The notes under the pieces are model-generated. The model made no database searches. It had not been told where the DNA came from and was given only the letters and a program-made list of their open reading frames with translations. Positions 21,167 through 34,045 of a stretch of DNA of 64,000 nt are shown one piece after another (within the stretch, counting starts at the first letter, position 1; every line of letters starts with the position of its first letter). The DNA comes from Dastarcus helophoroides (taxonomy: Eukaryota; Arthropoda; Insecta; Coleoptera; Bothrideridae), in the NCBI GenBank assembly GCA_028583605.1, contig CM053335.1, positions 13,671,053-13,735,052 on the forward strand, written 5' to 3'. A program made the translations under genes and the position numbers.

Positions 21167-21978
21167 AATTTATGAAAAAGTCGAAATTACATCGAAATTG
21201 TGATAAAGCCAAAAATTTCAAAACAAGTGAAATTTCCAAAAACAGCGTCAAAATTTTCAAAATAAAAACGCCAATTTTTCAAATAAAAGTCAAATTTGCA
21301 TAAAATTCTAAATTTACAGAAAAAGGCGAAATTTTTAAAGTCGAAATTTCCAAAGAGCCTCAATTTCGAGAAAAAATCAAAATGTTTAAAAAGGTCGAAG
21401 CTTTAAAAACGTAGAAATTAAAAAAAAATTACGAAGTTCTCAAAAAATATAAATATAATAGAATTTAGATAAAACAAGGTAAAAATTATGAACAAAAAAT
21501 CGACATTTTAAAAAGAGACGATAGTTTACATTTTTTTTTAAATTCCAGCTTTTCAGTCAAAGTGAAAGACGAAATGTTCAAAAATACTCGAAATTTCAAG
21601 AAAAAGGTAAAATTGTGTAAAAATCGTTAAAACTTTCAAAAAAATTTTCCAAAAAAACAGTCAACATTTTGAAAGAGCCAAACGTTTAAAAATAGTCAAA
21701 AAAATAAAATCAAAATTTTTAATAAGTAAGAATAGAAGTATTCAAAAAAGCCGAAATTTTTGCAAAAAGTCCTAATTTACAAAAGAAAGGTTTTTCTTCT
21801 GAATTCCGTTTAGAAGAATATCTATTTTCACTAACATTCTTTTTTGTTTATTTTTTTATTTTTGTTTTAAATTTAGGTCTTCATTTTTTCTCTACATTTT
21901 CCGTCAGTTTTTGAATTAGTTTCCAAGTAAAAAAATTGAAATTTTGAATTTTGACACTCGCTGTTTGGGATCTTCTTC
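21167..21978 (+). repeat. Purine-rich low-complexity DNA
   Basis: Continuation of the AAAGTCGAAATTT-type sequence with no clear period. No gene seen. Confidence 0.6.
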
Positions 21979-22035
21979 ATAACTATTAAACTTTATTAAC
22001 GATAAAAACGTTAATAAAGTTTAATAGTTATGAAT
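21979..22035. repeat. Perfect hairpin, ~24-bp arms
   Basis: CATAACTATTAAACTTTATT and its exact complement AATAAAGTTTAATAGTTATG flank a short loop containing ATAAAA. It is not followed by a coding end and looks like a foldback remnant. Confidence 0.8.
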
Positions 22036-22334
22036 ATTAAAAAATTCCACGAAGTAAGGGTTCGAAATGTCAATTATTTGAGATCTTCTGTCATATTGCG
22101 TTGAAAAAAAAATGGGCAGTTATGGGGACTGCCGACAGAAGTGAAAACTTAAGACTATGTTATAAGAAATTTCCAGGTACTTGAAAAAAAACGTTTTCCA
22201 AACTTTCAGCGATTTCTCTCAATTGATAAGAAGTACAAATAATTGAGGGCGGTGACTAACATCCACTCCCCTCTCTCCGCCCCCCCCCCTCCAATACGAC
22301 ATTTTTGTTCCATTTTTGTATTAATCTTAAATGC

Positions 22335-22998
22335 AAGTAGAATGCAACCTAGACTACAAATTCATGCAGCCCTCTAGATGTGTATAGTGAATCATAGGCA
22401 GCTGAACTACCAATAGTTGAAACACTGCCACCTAGCGAAGCGGTTGCTTTCTAGGAACAATTTCCCAGAAGACAAGGATTCTAATGCGCAGACCAATAGG
22501 TGTGAACATTTATTAGATTCGAAGTTTGGAAACCGAATACCGGTTTCCATCTTGTTAGATCTCGTCAGTTTGGTATATACTCGAATGCTAACAAATGTTC
22601 CGACAAATAAGTACTAAAAAATTCACAGACGTCAAGCGTGTGACTCTTAGTACCACCACCTATTGGTCCATAGACAAACTATGGTCATCGCCAACAATGT
22701 CGTATGACTATGACCTAGACTACAAATTCATGCAGCCTTCCAGGCGTGTATAGTGAATCATAGGTAGCTGAACCACCAACAGTTGAAACACTGCCACCTA
22801 GCGAAGCGGTTGCTCTCTAGGAACAATTTCCCAGAAGACAAGGATTCTAATGCACAGTACTTACTTGGCGGAACATTTGTAGCATTCGAGTTGAATATAC
22901 CAAGCTGACAAGATCTAACAAGATCGAAACCGGTATTTGGTTTCCAAACTTCGAATCTAATAAATGTTCACACCTATTGGTCTGTGCATTAGAATCCT
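22335..22998. mobile_element. Complex foldback element (TIRs ~140 bp)
   Basis: Starting at 22474, AAGGATTCTAATGC plus about 130 further bases returns in inverted form, ending at 22998 (GCATTAGAATCCTT). The core phrase AACACTGCCACCTAGCGAAG occurs twice in direct orientation (about 22420 and 22785), so two copies appear merged. It has no coding capacity. A single-arm relative is at 7700-8078. Confidence 0.75.
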
Positions 22999-24838
22999 TA
23001 ATCTTAAATGATCAAATGCACCTGATTTCTTTGAAAAATGTGGCTGCTTGCGATATAAAAAAGTTATTTAAATGCCCGAGTTCTCATGATATTTTTCGAT
23101 TACGCTCGAATGTAATCGCCTGTCGAAGTTGAAAAGAATTGATATTGTAAGTTTAAATCAAAGACCCGAATTTATTACTGGGCCTAGAGAGCCAGCTATC
23201 GAACGCATCGCAAAAGATGATATAAATCAATTTCCCCTTTCGTGTTTTTTCCACTTTGGATTTATAATGTAATATTTCTTTTCGATCGGTGTACTTAGTC
23301 GCTTTTACCTTGTTTTTCCCCCAGTTCCCGAAATATTACTTTTCACACAAAGTGCCAAATTATGTTAACTCTATTACGTAAGTGTCTCAATTTCCTGGAA
23401 TCTGCACGGAATTTCGCATTATGCCACACCGTACGAGACGGCACATGTAAGATTAATAGCATCACGTCACGGAAGTGGAATATATAATTTAAAATTCGAC
23501 GTATTCGTGCAGACGCCTCGCTCTAGGTGAAGCATATCAAGATCACAAAATTCGATATGTGGATTATGACGGCCAAGGGGAGAGAACTTTGGCGAACTAC
23601 AGACATTTGGGAATGAATCACCTCGTCTTTATCCTCCTAGGATGAATACGAGGTTAAGTGAATAACTACTTTTGATACAGATGCAGAAAGTAGGTAAAAT
23701 TCACGTTTGCCTTCTTAGGTTCAATTTTCCAAAACATAAAGTTTTTTGGGAGATGTTACAATCGAGGCGCATATTGTTTACCTAAAAGCGTAATAAAACA
23801 AAACGGTTTCAAATGCTTGTTAAAAAACAACTTGACGTAGTTAACTATCCAAAGTCACAAACAGTTTGAGCAAAATCGATTTAAATTGATAATTATGATT
23901 CTTTAAGAATTCAGAATGCTATAACACAAAAATCTTTGATAAATATGACATGCAGTAGCCACAAATTACAGAATGACTAATCTACCCAAACGCATTCACG
24001 CCGAGGGCGCTGCTGTCTGTTGCTATGAGGCAACCCGTAATACAGGAATCACTAGTAGTGACCTTTGTAACTGTGGTTACATCCTATAACTTTTTTATAT
24101 TATGATTTGTAGTCAATTCTGAAACTTTCAAGATAATGGTTTAATTTCAATAATTTCGAAATTTCGAGTTGGCCTAATGAGAAAAAAAATATAAATACAA
24201 AACACCTTTTGCAAAATGACCCTCTCGGGGCAAAAATTCGTTTCAACTTGGGGTAAAAATTCGCTTGAGTACAGTTTTCGTTCGATACCTTAATTACAAC
24301 TTTTGCATTCAAAATGATTCGATAACTTTGTCAATTAGGAATCTAAATTTGTCGACGGACGTTTGAGGAAATCGACAAAGTTTAATAAAAATTCGGTCTG
24401 ATTGATATTTAACAATAAACCGGGGAAATATAATTTCGTCCTAATATTCTCCGTTGGAATGAAAATTTGTGCCAATCTAATTATGTACATCTGGAGTTCG
24501 TAAAGTAGGTCGAGTTAATAATTTATGATTATTTATCATTCCGGTTTTAATTAAATGCGCGCGAAATTAACCCTAAATTGTCGGCATTGTGGTCAATTAG
24601 AGGTCGCGCAGTAACTGTGTGTATCTTTGATCAGATTTAATCTACCGATTGAGCAGCCATTTAACAAGATAAGTGTTAAAAAAAAACCTTGCGAAACATT
24701 TTGGGTAACCACTGACTTTTTTGAGTTGCAGTGAATCCAAAGCTAAACATTTTGAGCAAGCACTGATTTTTTTGAGTATAGTGAGTTCAAAACAACTTTC
24801 AATAACCCGCACTTATTATTAGGACACAACAGAACAGA
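22999..24838. other. Unique non-coding region
   Basis: Non-repetitive sequence of ordinary complexity with no open frame, splice-linked exon or RNA gene that I recognise. It could contain regulatory elements; nothing in the sequence shows this directly. Confidence 0.4.
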
Positions 24839-24840
24839 AT

Positions 24841-25060
24841 TAAAATACAAATCTTGTCCCATGAGACCAAGAAACATTAAAAAACACAACAAAGATTGGC
24901 TTAACGCGTTTCGACAGCCAAGCTATCATCTTTAGTATCTTTAAAGATGCTTGGCTGTTAGAGCAACCTTTGTTGCGTTCTTTAATCTTTCTTGGTTTCC
25001 GGGGACAAGATTTGTATTTCAATTTTTGAAGATAACCAGGGACCACTTCGTTCCACCAAA
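24841..25060. repeat. Palindromic repeat family copy
   Basis: Arms ATACAAATCTTGTCCC and GGGGACAAGATTTGTAT flank the family's inner phrases (ACGCGTTTCGACAGCCAAGC), meeting near 24930. The outer end GACCACTTCGTTCCACC is present on the right. Confidence 0.85.
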
Positions 25061-26950
25061 ACAGAAGAGAAAAAATAAATAGTTAATTTGGCTTAATCCC
25101 AGCACATTTCAGAAAATAAACTATTAGTTACCTTTCTGAATTTCGACTTCCTTCTTAAAATGTCGAATTTTGAAATATATATAAATTTAGCCATTTAACC
25201 AAATTTTGGTTAATTTTAGATGCGTAATGAATTAATGATTAATAATAAAGAGAACAACTTATTATTATTTTTTGTTTCAGGAGCCAAGGTCTACACTAAA
25301 GGCAACTTTGAATACAATCAATTGTTTTATTTGTTGAGATCATGCCATTTTAAAATATGTAAAATTTGAGCATTATTTTCACCTCCTTGGAGACTGAATT
25401 TTGAAAAATCATTTCTTGGTGCTCACCAACGTTTTATTGCGACTTTCTTTGCAAAATTTTAAGCTTCTAGAGTAGTAGATTTAGCCATTGATTTGTCTAT
25501 TAATCCACATTAAAGTTTTATTAAGTATATATCAACTATATTTCGATATTTTTCTGAACAAATTGTATTTAAATTCAAAGTTTTTTTAATGTCGCGCATT
25601 TTTCAAATGTATCTAATCGTTTTCATTTCAATTTCAATTTCTACTTCATTTCCTGAAATGTTGGATTCAAAAAAATTTTATCCTAGTCTGCAATTTTAAC
25701 TGTTTTTGAAACATCTGCTGCGTCCAGGTTTTATAACAACGTTTTTTTTATCAATTTTGGTGTTTTAAATTTAGACTAGTTTTTTTCAGAAATTTTTATC
25801 TGAACCGGTTTTGTTTCAGCTGTCAAATTTTCGATTTTTTTTGTTAAAATTCCCTTCAGTTTTTAAATTAAAAACTCACTTCAACAATTTTCAAGTTATT
25901 TACCTTTTTTTATAAATGGCTCTCGAAAAAACTAAAGATTATTTTTAATAGTAGAGATGTTCTTCGAAAGCTCGAATTTGTCCTTTAAATTTTCGCATCG
26001 TTTTCATCGATGTTTCGAACTGGAGCTCATTTTTTTTTTATTTAATTCCGTCGCTAAGAAAACCCCGAAGATTATTTATTTTTAATAAATATCGAGCTGC
26101 TATTCGAAAAATCGAGTTCCGTTTTTTTTAAATTTATTTTTGTTTAATCTCAAAAATTTACTCAAAAAAAAAACCCGAAGATTATTTTCGTTTGGATAAT
26201 GGTCCTTATTTAAGTTATATGGCAATACCAACAGATTAGCAATGTTTTTGGAGAAATATATATAGAAGTTTTTTTTATACACAACACGAACAACTCAAAA
26301 TGGTTTCTTACCAAACTATTTTTTGTTTTATTTCGATTGTCTCGCTCTAACAATCAATTTTTAATAAATATCGAGCTACGGTTCAAAATATCGAATTAAT
26401 CCTTAGAATTTTGAGAATTTCATCGATATTTCAAATGTAAACTATTTTTTTTAAAAATGCCGAGTTTTTTTACAAAGACCAAAATTTTAAATTTAAACTT
26501 TGTTTAAATGTTACTTTTTTTTGATATAATTTTAAACTCGACTTGTTTATTTTTTAAAATGTTGATTGTTTTTTGATAATTTCGACCTTAAAGTTTTAAA
26601 CTATTTTCCCGAAATTTTGAGATTTTTTTTGCCAATTTAAAATTTCATGTTTCAAAAAATTAAATTTTGTTCAGAACCACGAAAATCTTTTTGTAAAAAT
26701 TTCGACTTTTTTTGCAAATTTTAATTATATTTATTTATCTTTAAGTTTTTTTTCAAGTTCAATTCACTAGCATTTCGATATTAAACTTAAGTCTTACTTT
26801 TTTACTAAAATTGCGCGACATTCTATTAATTTTAATATTTTCTTCGAAATTTGGACTTTTTAAAAGGTCGAAATATTCAGGATGGGACGAAATTTTTCGT
26901 TTCTCAAATTTTTCAATCAAAATTTTCAAGAAAAAAGTATTTTTTTTTAT
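25061..26950. other. AT-rich non-coding region
   Basis: T-rich sequence with scattered TTTTCGA phrases and no strong periodicity. No gene recognised. A small block with AATATCGAGCT phrases recurs at about 26087 and 26368. Confidence 0.45.
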
Positions 26951-27208
26951 TTTGGTGGAACGGACTGGTCTTTGGTTATCTTCAAAAATTGAAATACAAA
27001 ACTTGTCCCCTGAAACCAAGAAAGATTAAAAAAACAACAAAGGTTGCTCTAACGCGTTTCGACAGCCAAGCTATCATCTTCAGAGATTGAGTATAGATAG
27101 ATATAGATAGAGTATCTCTCTGAAGATGATAGCTTGGCTATGGAAACGCATTGGGTTTTTTAATCTTTCTTGGTTTCAGGGGACAAGTTTTGTATTCCAA
27201 TTTTTAAA
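26951..27208. repeat. Palindromic repeat family, near-complete copy
   Basis: The best example for the left outer end: GGTGGAACGGACTGGTC, then TTGGTTATCTTCAAAAATTG, then CTTGTCCCCTGAAACCAAG. The mirror arm starts at about 27115 after a (ATAG)-rich spacer (GATAGATATAGATAGAG). Arms differ at a few positions. Confidence 0.85.
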
Positions 27209-27346
27209 ATTTCTTTAAAAAAAAGTGTGAAAACTCGAAATTTCAGAACAGCAAATTTTCTAAAGTTGAAATTGTAAAAAAAATAAGCTTTTAAGAGAAG
27301 CAATATTTTTAAAATGGCAGAATTAAAAAAAAATCCGAACCTTTTG

Positions 27347-28300
27347 AAAAAAGCAACATTTGAAAAAAAAACGAAAAAAGTTGAAATTATTAGAAACATT
27401 TTAAGAAAAAACATCAAAATTCCCAAAAACGAGGAGCAAAATTTTCAAAAAAAAATCGAACATTTCAAATTCAAAATTATCACGAAACAAATTTTGAGAA
27501 AAAGGCAAGCTTTTTGGAAAAAGTCGAAATTTCCGAGAAGCTTTTGAAAAAAGCAACATTTGAAAAAAAAACTAAAAAAGTTGAAATCAGTAGAAAAATT
27601 TTAAGAAGAAACGTCAAAATGCCCAAAAACGAGGAGCAAAATTTTCAAACAAAATTCGAACATTTCAAATTCAAAATTTACATGAAATAAATTCTGAGAA
27701 AAACGCAAAGTTTTGGAAAAAGTCGAAATTTTCGAAAAAGGCGACATTTGAAAAAAAAACGAAAAAAGTTGAAATCAGTAGAAACATTTTAAGCAGAAAC
27801 GTCAAAATTCCCAAAAACAAGGAGCAAAATTTTCAAAAAAAAGTCGGAACATTTTAAAATTCAAAATTTACATGAAATAAATTCTGAGAAAGAGGCAAAA
27901 TTTTTAGAAAAAGTCGAAAATTCCGAAAAAAGCAACATTTGAAAAAAAACAAAAAAAGTTGTAATTAGTAGAAAAATTTTAAGAAAAAACGTCAAAATTC
28001 CCAAAAACAAGGAGCAAAATTTTCAAAAAAAAGTCGGAACATTTTAAAATTCAAAATTTACTAGAAATAAATTCTGAGAAAGAGTCAAAATTTTTACAAA
28101 AAGTCGAAAATTCCGAAAAAAGCAACATTTGAAAAAAAAACAAAAGAAGTTGTAATTAGTAGAAAAATTTTAGGAAAAAACGTCAAAATTCCCAAAAACA
28201 AGGAGTAAAATTTTCAAACAAAATTCGAACATTTCAAATTTAAATGAAATAAATTCGGGGAAAAGGCGAAACTTTTGGAAAAAGTCGAAATTTTCAAAAG
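27347..28300 (+). repeat. Tandem array, ~193-bp unit, five copies
   Basis: GAAAAAAGCAACATTTG (or close variants) recurs at about 27347, 27546, 27737, 27924 and 28120, giving steps of 187-199 bp. Every unit also contains TCCCAAAAACGAGGAGCAAA or a variant. Not coding. Confidence 0.85.
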
Positions 28301-29837
28301 GTCAGAATTTCGAAAGAATAGATCGAAATTTGGTTTCAAAATTTATAATAAACTCGAAATTTTCGGTCACCAAATTGAAAACTTTATAAGTCGATTTTTC
28401 AAAAATTCAAATTTTCAAAAATTCGAAATTTTTAAAAAAGTCAAAATTTTCGAGGAAATTGAAAATTTTTTTTAAAGGTCAAGTCGAAAAAATCAAAACA
28501 TTTCAACAAAATCGAAATGTCTAAAGTACAATTTTAAAAATAAATAACAGTGGCAATTTTCGAAAAAAGTCGAAATCTCGAGATAAAGTGATAATTTTCT
28601 TTAAAAAAACGGTAATTTTCAGAACAATCAAAATTTTGAGAATAATCGGAATTTCAAAAAAAGGAATTTTTCAACAAAAAGATCAAATTTACAAATGAGA
28701 CCAATTGTCAAACAAAATCGAAATTTTCGAAGAAAATCAAAATTTCAAAATGTCGAAATTGCAAAAAAATTGAAATTTTTAGAGTCGAAATTTTCGAAAA
28801 ATTGAAATTAACAAAATCGTAAATTTTAGAAAAGTCAAAATTTGCATGTCAAAATCTTCAAGAAAGTTGAAATTTTCAAAAACGTGGCAAATTCAGAACT
28901 CGGACGAATTTCTAAAAAAAAATCGCAATTACAAGAGAAGCCAAAATTTTGATAGAAGCCAAAATTTTCCAAAAAGCGAAACTTAAAAAATTAAAATTTT
29001 CGAAAGAATCGAAATTTCGTTTTCTTAACCAAATACATTTCTCGTAATTTCAACTTTTTTCATGGAATTAATTTAAAATTTATCGTGACCTAAAAAAAAT
29101 TTGGATATAAAAGTATTTCAAAGAAAAAACCGCAGAAATAAAAAGCTATTTGGAGAGAAAAATCGAAATTTTGAAAGAAATTTTTAACATCTCTAATAAA
29201 AGATCTAATTTCCAGAAAATGTCAAATTTTGAGAAAAGTAAAAAATCCAGATAAGTTGAATATTTGAAAACAAGAGGAATTTCGAATCGAAATTGAAATT
29301 TCTAGAAACAGAAAGTGTCTAATTTTGAGATAATAGTTATAATTTTCACAAAAAATCAAACTTTCATAAACATAATGAAAAAAACCAGTCGAAATAACTA
29401 ACTTTCAGAACAAAAATCATATTTCCCATTAAACTTTGGAACAAAAGTCGGGAATGAAGTCAAAATTGTGGAAAAAAAGCTGAATTTTAAGAATTACTTG
29501 AAATTGAATTTCTAGCAAAAACACAAACATTATAAAATGTATATTTCACAGAATTTAAAATTCTGATTAAAAAGTTGAGGCGAAATATTAAAAAAAAAAA
29601 TTTTTCGAAATTTCGTTAAGAGGCAAAAGAATACAAAAGGGTAAATTTTCAAAAAAAATCGAAATTTGGAAGATTTTTACTTTTTTTTTGACAAAATTTG
29701 GATCTTACTCCGAAGGAAAGAAGTCGAAATTTCAGGAACAAAAAAATTTCGAAGATCGAAATCTCGAGAAACATAAAATGTCCAATTTTGGGATAAAAAT
29801 ATGCAATTCCAAAAAATGCCAAACTTTGGAAAAAATT
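28301..29837 (+). repeat. Purine-rich low-complexity DNA
   Basis: AAAATTTTCGAAATT-type phrases without a stable period. No gene seen. Confidence 0.6.
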
Positions 29838-30253
29838 TGAAACAAGTCGAATTTTTTGTGAAAGGTCAACATTTCGAGTCGAATTTTCCATCAGAAAATC
29901 AATTTTTTGAGAAAAAAGCCAAATTTTGGTAGAAACTTAAAAGAATTGAAATCTCGGAAAAGACCATTTTAAAAAAAGTCGATTTTATAAACAGAAAATC
30001 TCTAAATTTCCAGAAAACGACCAAAGTTTAAAAAAAGACGAACTTTTCTTTAGAATGTTGTCGTCTTTTTTTAAAGTTTTTTTTAGAGATTTTCTGTTTA
30101 TAAAATCGACTTTTTTTTAAATGGTCTTTTATGAGATTTCAATTCTTTTAAGCTTCTACCAAAATTTGACTTTTTTCTCACAAATTGATTTTCTGATGGA
30201 AAATTCGACTCAAAATGTTGACCTTTCACAAAAAATTCGATTTGTTTCAAAGA
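29838..30253. repeat. Large palindrome, ~195-bp arms
   Basis: The left arm starts at TTTGAAACAAGTCGAATTTT and the right arm ends at AAATTCGATTTGTTTCAAA. Matching internal landmarks are ATTTTATAAACAGAAAATCT on the left and AGATTTTCTGTTTATAAAAT on the right. The spacer, about 30-50 bp, lies near 30040-30075. Arms are roughly 90% complementary by eye. Strand composition flips across the centre, so it formed by inverted duplication. Confidence 0.85.
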
Positions 30254-30880
30254 GAAAGTTTAAAAAAGAAGTTCCAATATTGAAGATGAAATCGTATACT
30301 CAAAAAAATGGAAACAAAAAAGTCGACTTTTCGATAAAAAAAGGGATTTCGAAAAAAAAGTCGTTTGCAGAAATATAAATTTTGTTGGAAACAATTTTAA
30401 GAGAAAATTCGCAAAAATGACAAAATTTGCAAGAATGACAAAATTTGCAAGAATGACAAAATTTAAGAAACAAAACGAAATTTCCAGAAATTGGCATTTA
30501 AGAAAGTCGATTTTCAAAAATGACCAAATATCTATGAAAACTTAAAAAAAGACGAATTTTGAAATGAAAGTCGAAATTTACCAATCAAAATTTGAAGGAA
30601 AAGTCGAATTTAAAAAAAGTCTTATAAGAGAAAGTTAAATTTTGAAAAACTTGCCCACTTTTGAGAATAAAATTTAAATTTCAAAAAAAAAAACAACTCA
30701 AAAAAAATGAAAATTTAGTAAAATGGGTTTTAATTATTAAAATCGACTAGGGGTTGCCATTTGCGAGTGGATTGAATTTAAAAAAAAACTTAATAGGGTG
30801 CTCATTTTCGATAGGCCCGGTTTATAATATGAATATTTTATTTGGCTCGTTGACAAAAAAATTTGCTTCCACTCGTTTTA
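30254..30880 (+). repeat. Purine-rich low-complexity DNA
   Basis: Includes a short run of ATGACAAAATTTGCAAGA units (about 30416-30460). A short segment near 30755-30790 (TTGCGAGTGGATTGAA) resembles the LINE tail seen at 12055 and 40190. Confidence 0.55.
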
Positions 30881-30881
30881 A

Positions 30882-31106
30882 TCATAGAAACCAAGAAAGG
30901 TTAAAAAACGCAACAAAGGTTGCTCTAACGCGTTTCGACAGCCAAGCTATAATCTTCAGAGAAATACAGTATATCTCTGAAGATGATACCTTGGCTGTTG
31001 AAACGCGTTAGAGCGACCTTTGTTGTGTTTTTAATCTTGGTGTCAGGAGACAAGATATGAATTTCAATTTTTTAAGATAACAAAGGGCCAGTCCGTTCCA
31101 TCAAAA
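30882..31106. repeat. Palindromic repeat family copy
   Basis: Left arm from ACCAAGAAAGGTTAAAAAAC, centre near 30962, right arm ending AAAGGGCCAGTCCGTTCC. The left outer end is missing. Confidence 0.8.
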
Positions 31107-32640
31107 AAAAATAGTATAGACAAAATTTTACATACACATCAAAAAGAGTCATAGACCAATATTGTGGGAGGTGTGAGAACGTGTAAACAAGTACAATGGG
31201 TGCCCCAGCGGGGGCGGCTTTTTCAAACCGATTCGTCTTATTTCGCTTATGCACGTACTTCGAGCGCCAGATTGAGTTCAATCGCAATTCTCCGTCGTTT
31301 TCAACGAAAATAGAATTAATCGCCCCCCTTTTAAGTACGGGTTGCACTCCGTACTTCCTTCGATGCGATCCGTCTTATCTCATATTCGGGAAAAACAATG
31401 TGTCCCAAAATAAATTATTCGATAAATTATGGAAGAACGCTCCCGAAAGTGGGTCAAAACGGCAATAATATCGAATGCTCCACCCAATGAAATTATTATC
31501 CGAATCTGCGTTAATATCGGAAGTGTGTTTTAAAATAAATAAGCTGTCAAGATGACATGGAACAAGAGGGGGACAAATTTAAATTTCGTGTAAATATTTA
31601 TGGGATATATCGCGTGCGCGCGCGTTTTTTTCATCATGAATACGCAGAATTTTTTTTCTAAATTTAATTTGACGTCGTTACACTTCAGCTTCAGTTGATC
31701 AGTTGATCAAATACGTGGTGGAAACTTCAATAGGAACCTGTCAAGCTCCACCGAGCTATTAGGGACTTCCAGCTGTGAAGCTCGCATGTTATCCAACCGT
31801 GAGGAAACACTATCAGCAAAATTAATCATGTTGGGCGTACGCAACGTATCTATTCTCATATGTTGCGGTAGGTTGTTGGACTAATCGATAACATGGACAA
31901 ATACCAAATGGGAAATTTATCGATCTTCGAGTTGTATTTTCGTCAATCGTCGAGCTAAAGGTCGCGTAAAAAACTACCCCCGTTAAATAAAATTAGAAAG
32001 CCATCAAGTTAGAACAATATCCAATTTGGTTAACGCGTTCTTTTTGAATTTCTGTCGAAGTTAGAAGCAAACGAGAAGTTTACAGGCTTAATTCCGGGGC
32101 CAAACAAGCGGAAGTTTATCTTGGGGTTGTTGTATGCCAATGAGGCAACTTGATACAAAACTAAAATCAACAAGCCTGATAATTACTTTGTGCCCTTTCT
32201 CAGTATCCACGCAGCTAAACTATTCTCACAGTTCTAAAATAATTCGCAGCTCGGTAAACCTCACAAGTACTTAAAGCGTCATGGTGTTGATAATGCCAGT
32301 TCGACTGGCGAAATATACCCCTGCATATACGTGCGTGGCTTATTTCGCGCACAAGGGACCCTAATCAGGGCGCCACAGGGCCGGCTGTAGCAACTCGGCG
32401 CCCTAGGACTTATACCTACGTCATCCTAATGCCTATATCCACTTTTTCTCGAAATTTTAATTTTAATTATTCGAAATGTGGACTTTGCCATTCTCGCGTT
32501 TAGATATACCCCCAAAAGAGTGAACATTTTTCCAAATCAATTTGCATTTCTTTTACCAAATTTCAGTTTTTCTTGGAAAATTCCAAATTTGTTCATTACT
32601 TTCAATTTTGATTCGGCTTTTGTTCGAATTATATATGACT
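31107..32640. other. Unique non-coding region
   Basis: Complex sequence with locally higher GC. Open frames at 31072-31347 (-) and 31196-31468 (+) overlap each other on opposite strands and match nothing I recognise. A hAT-like phrase CACAGGGCCGGCTG is at about 32376, without a visible partner end. Confidence 0.4.
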
Positions 32641-32727
32641 GATTAAACTCGAAGGACCAGCTTGTTTCTTGCTTTTAAACGTGGTTTTATTCACGGTCTC
32701 CTTTCGAATGTGTATATTGGTATAAAT

Positions 32728-32761
32728 CACAAACCACTAACACTACTGTTAGTGGTTTGTG
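32728..32761. repeat. Perfect hairpin, 15-bp arms
   Basis: CACAAACCACTAACA, a CTAC loop, and TGTTAGTGGTTTGTG. Flanking TATAAAT on both sides (32721 and 32764) suggests a slightly larger inverted repeat. Confidence 0.8.
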
Positions 32762-33099
32762 GGTATAAATGTCGAGGGTTGACCAGGTAGGCAGGCACCT
32801 TCTGATGGGAGAAGGAAAGGCAAGTAGAGAGATTTCTCTCTTCTGAAGAATTCCACGAGAACATGTGCCGAACAGCTTTTTTGTTTGGAAATTCAAAGTT
32901 CATGCATTTTTTTCTCGAAATGTCAATTCTAATCCCGAAATATTAATTTATTTTCGAAATTGGATGTATCAAGTTAATCGATGTTTGTATCTAATCGTTT
33001 GGATTTCATTTAGGGGAATTTCTTTAATTTGTTCTTATTTTCTTTCGATTTTACTTTTTCTAAGACCGTTGACTCTTTAGAGACAACCTCAATCTCAAA

Positions 33100-34045
33100 A
33101 TTTGGTTTCGCTTTGTGAAAATTTCAAATTTAGCTTAGAGAATTCAAGTTTTTGTCAACTTTTTACCATTAATATTTAAAAATCAAAAAATTGTATAATT
33201 TTTATAATTTTTAAAAGTTTCAAGTTCCACGAGAAGTTGAATTTTGAAAAATAAGTTGAATTTCATACAATATTTCCTCTCGGAAAAAATCGAAATTTCA
33301 GAAACATCCAATTTTAAAATAACAATCTGAAATCTCGAGAATAATGCGAATCTTGATACGCGAGCTGAAATTTCTAGAAAGTCAAATTAAAAGGGTCAAA
33401 CTTTTCAGGAAAAAAAACATACATTAAGGAGGAGGCGAAATTTTGCAAAGGAGTGAATTTTGGAAGAAAAATCGGAACAATACAATTTTGAAAATAAAGT
33501 CGAAATTTATAGAAATATGCTTTTTTAGAAAAAAGCGAATTTTGGGAAAAAGACTTATTTTACAAGAAAATAGTTCGAGAAAAAACTAAATATGGAATTT
33601 GTATTAAAAATTTGAACCTTATGAAATCAGTAAAAATTGTTGGTAAGTCAAATTCGAAAAAAGTTTGAACTTTCAGAAAAAGCCCAATATTGAAAATATA
33701 ACGGAATTTTGAGGAGAAATCGAAATACCAAGAAAAAGATAAAACTTTGAAAAAAAAGTCACCTTTTTCAAAAATTATTAAAAATAATTTTAAAAAAAAA
33801 ACGTCGATTTGAGTCGAATAAAAGACGCATTTTGAAAAAAAATAGTCGAAATTTCGAAGAAAAGTAACATTTCAAAACAAATGGATATTTGCATTTCTCA
33901 AATTTTTTGAGACATTATTTAAGATTGTGAATAAAATTGTTTGCAATTTTTATCTTTTTAGAAAAACTCATTTTTGAAAAATATGAAAGTTCTCAAACAA
34001 ATATTGTTCGCAAAATATTGACAAAAGACAAACTTTGATAAGTAA
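33100..34045 (+). repeat. Purine-rich low-complexity DNA
   Basis: AAAAGTCGAAATTT and TTTTGAAAAAAA phrases without a long period. No gene seen. Confidence 0.55.

Noticed and set aside
27347..28300. CRISPR-like spaced repeats
   Set aside because: Eukaryotic context, repeat and spacer both belong to one 193-bp tandem unit, and no cas genes are present.
31072..31468. Overlapping 90-91 codon frames on opposite strands
   Set aside because: Neither shows a recognisable motif; mutual overlap on both strands suggests chance in higher-GC sequence.
32376..32420. hAT terminus CAGGGCCGGCTG
   Set aside because: No partner terminus or 8-bp duplication found within a few kilobases, so no element can be delimited.
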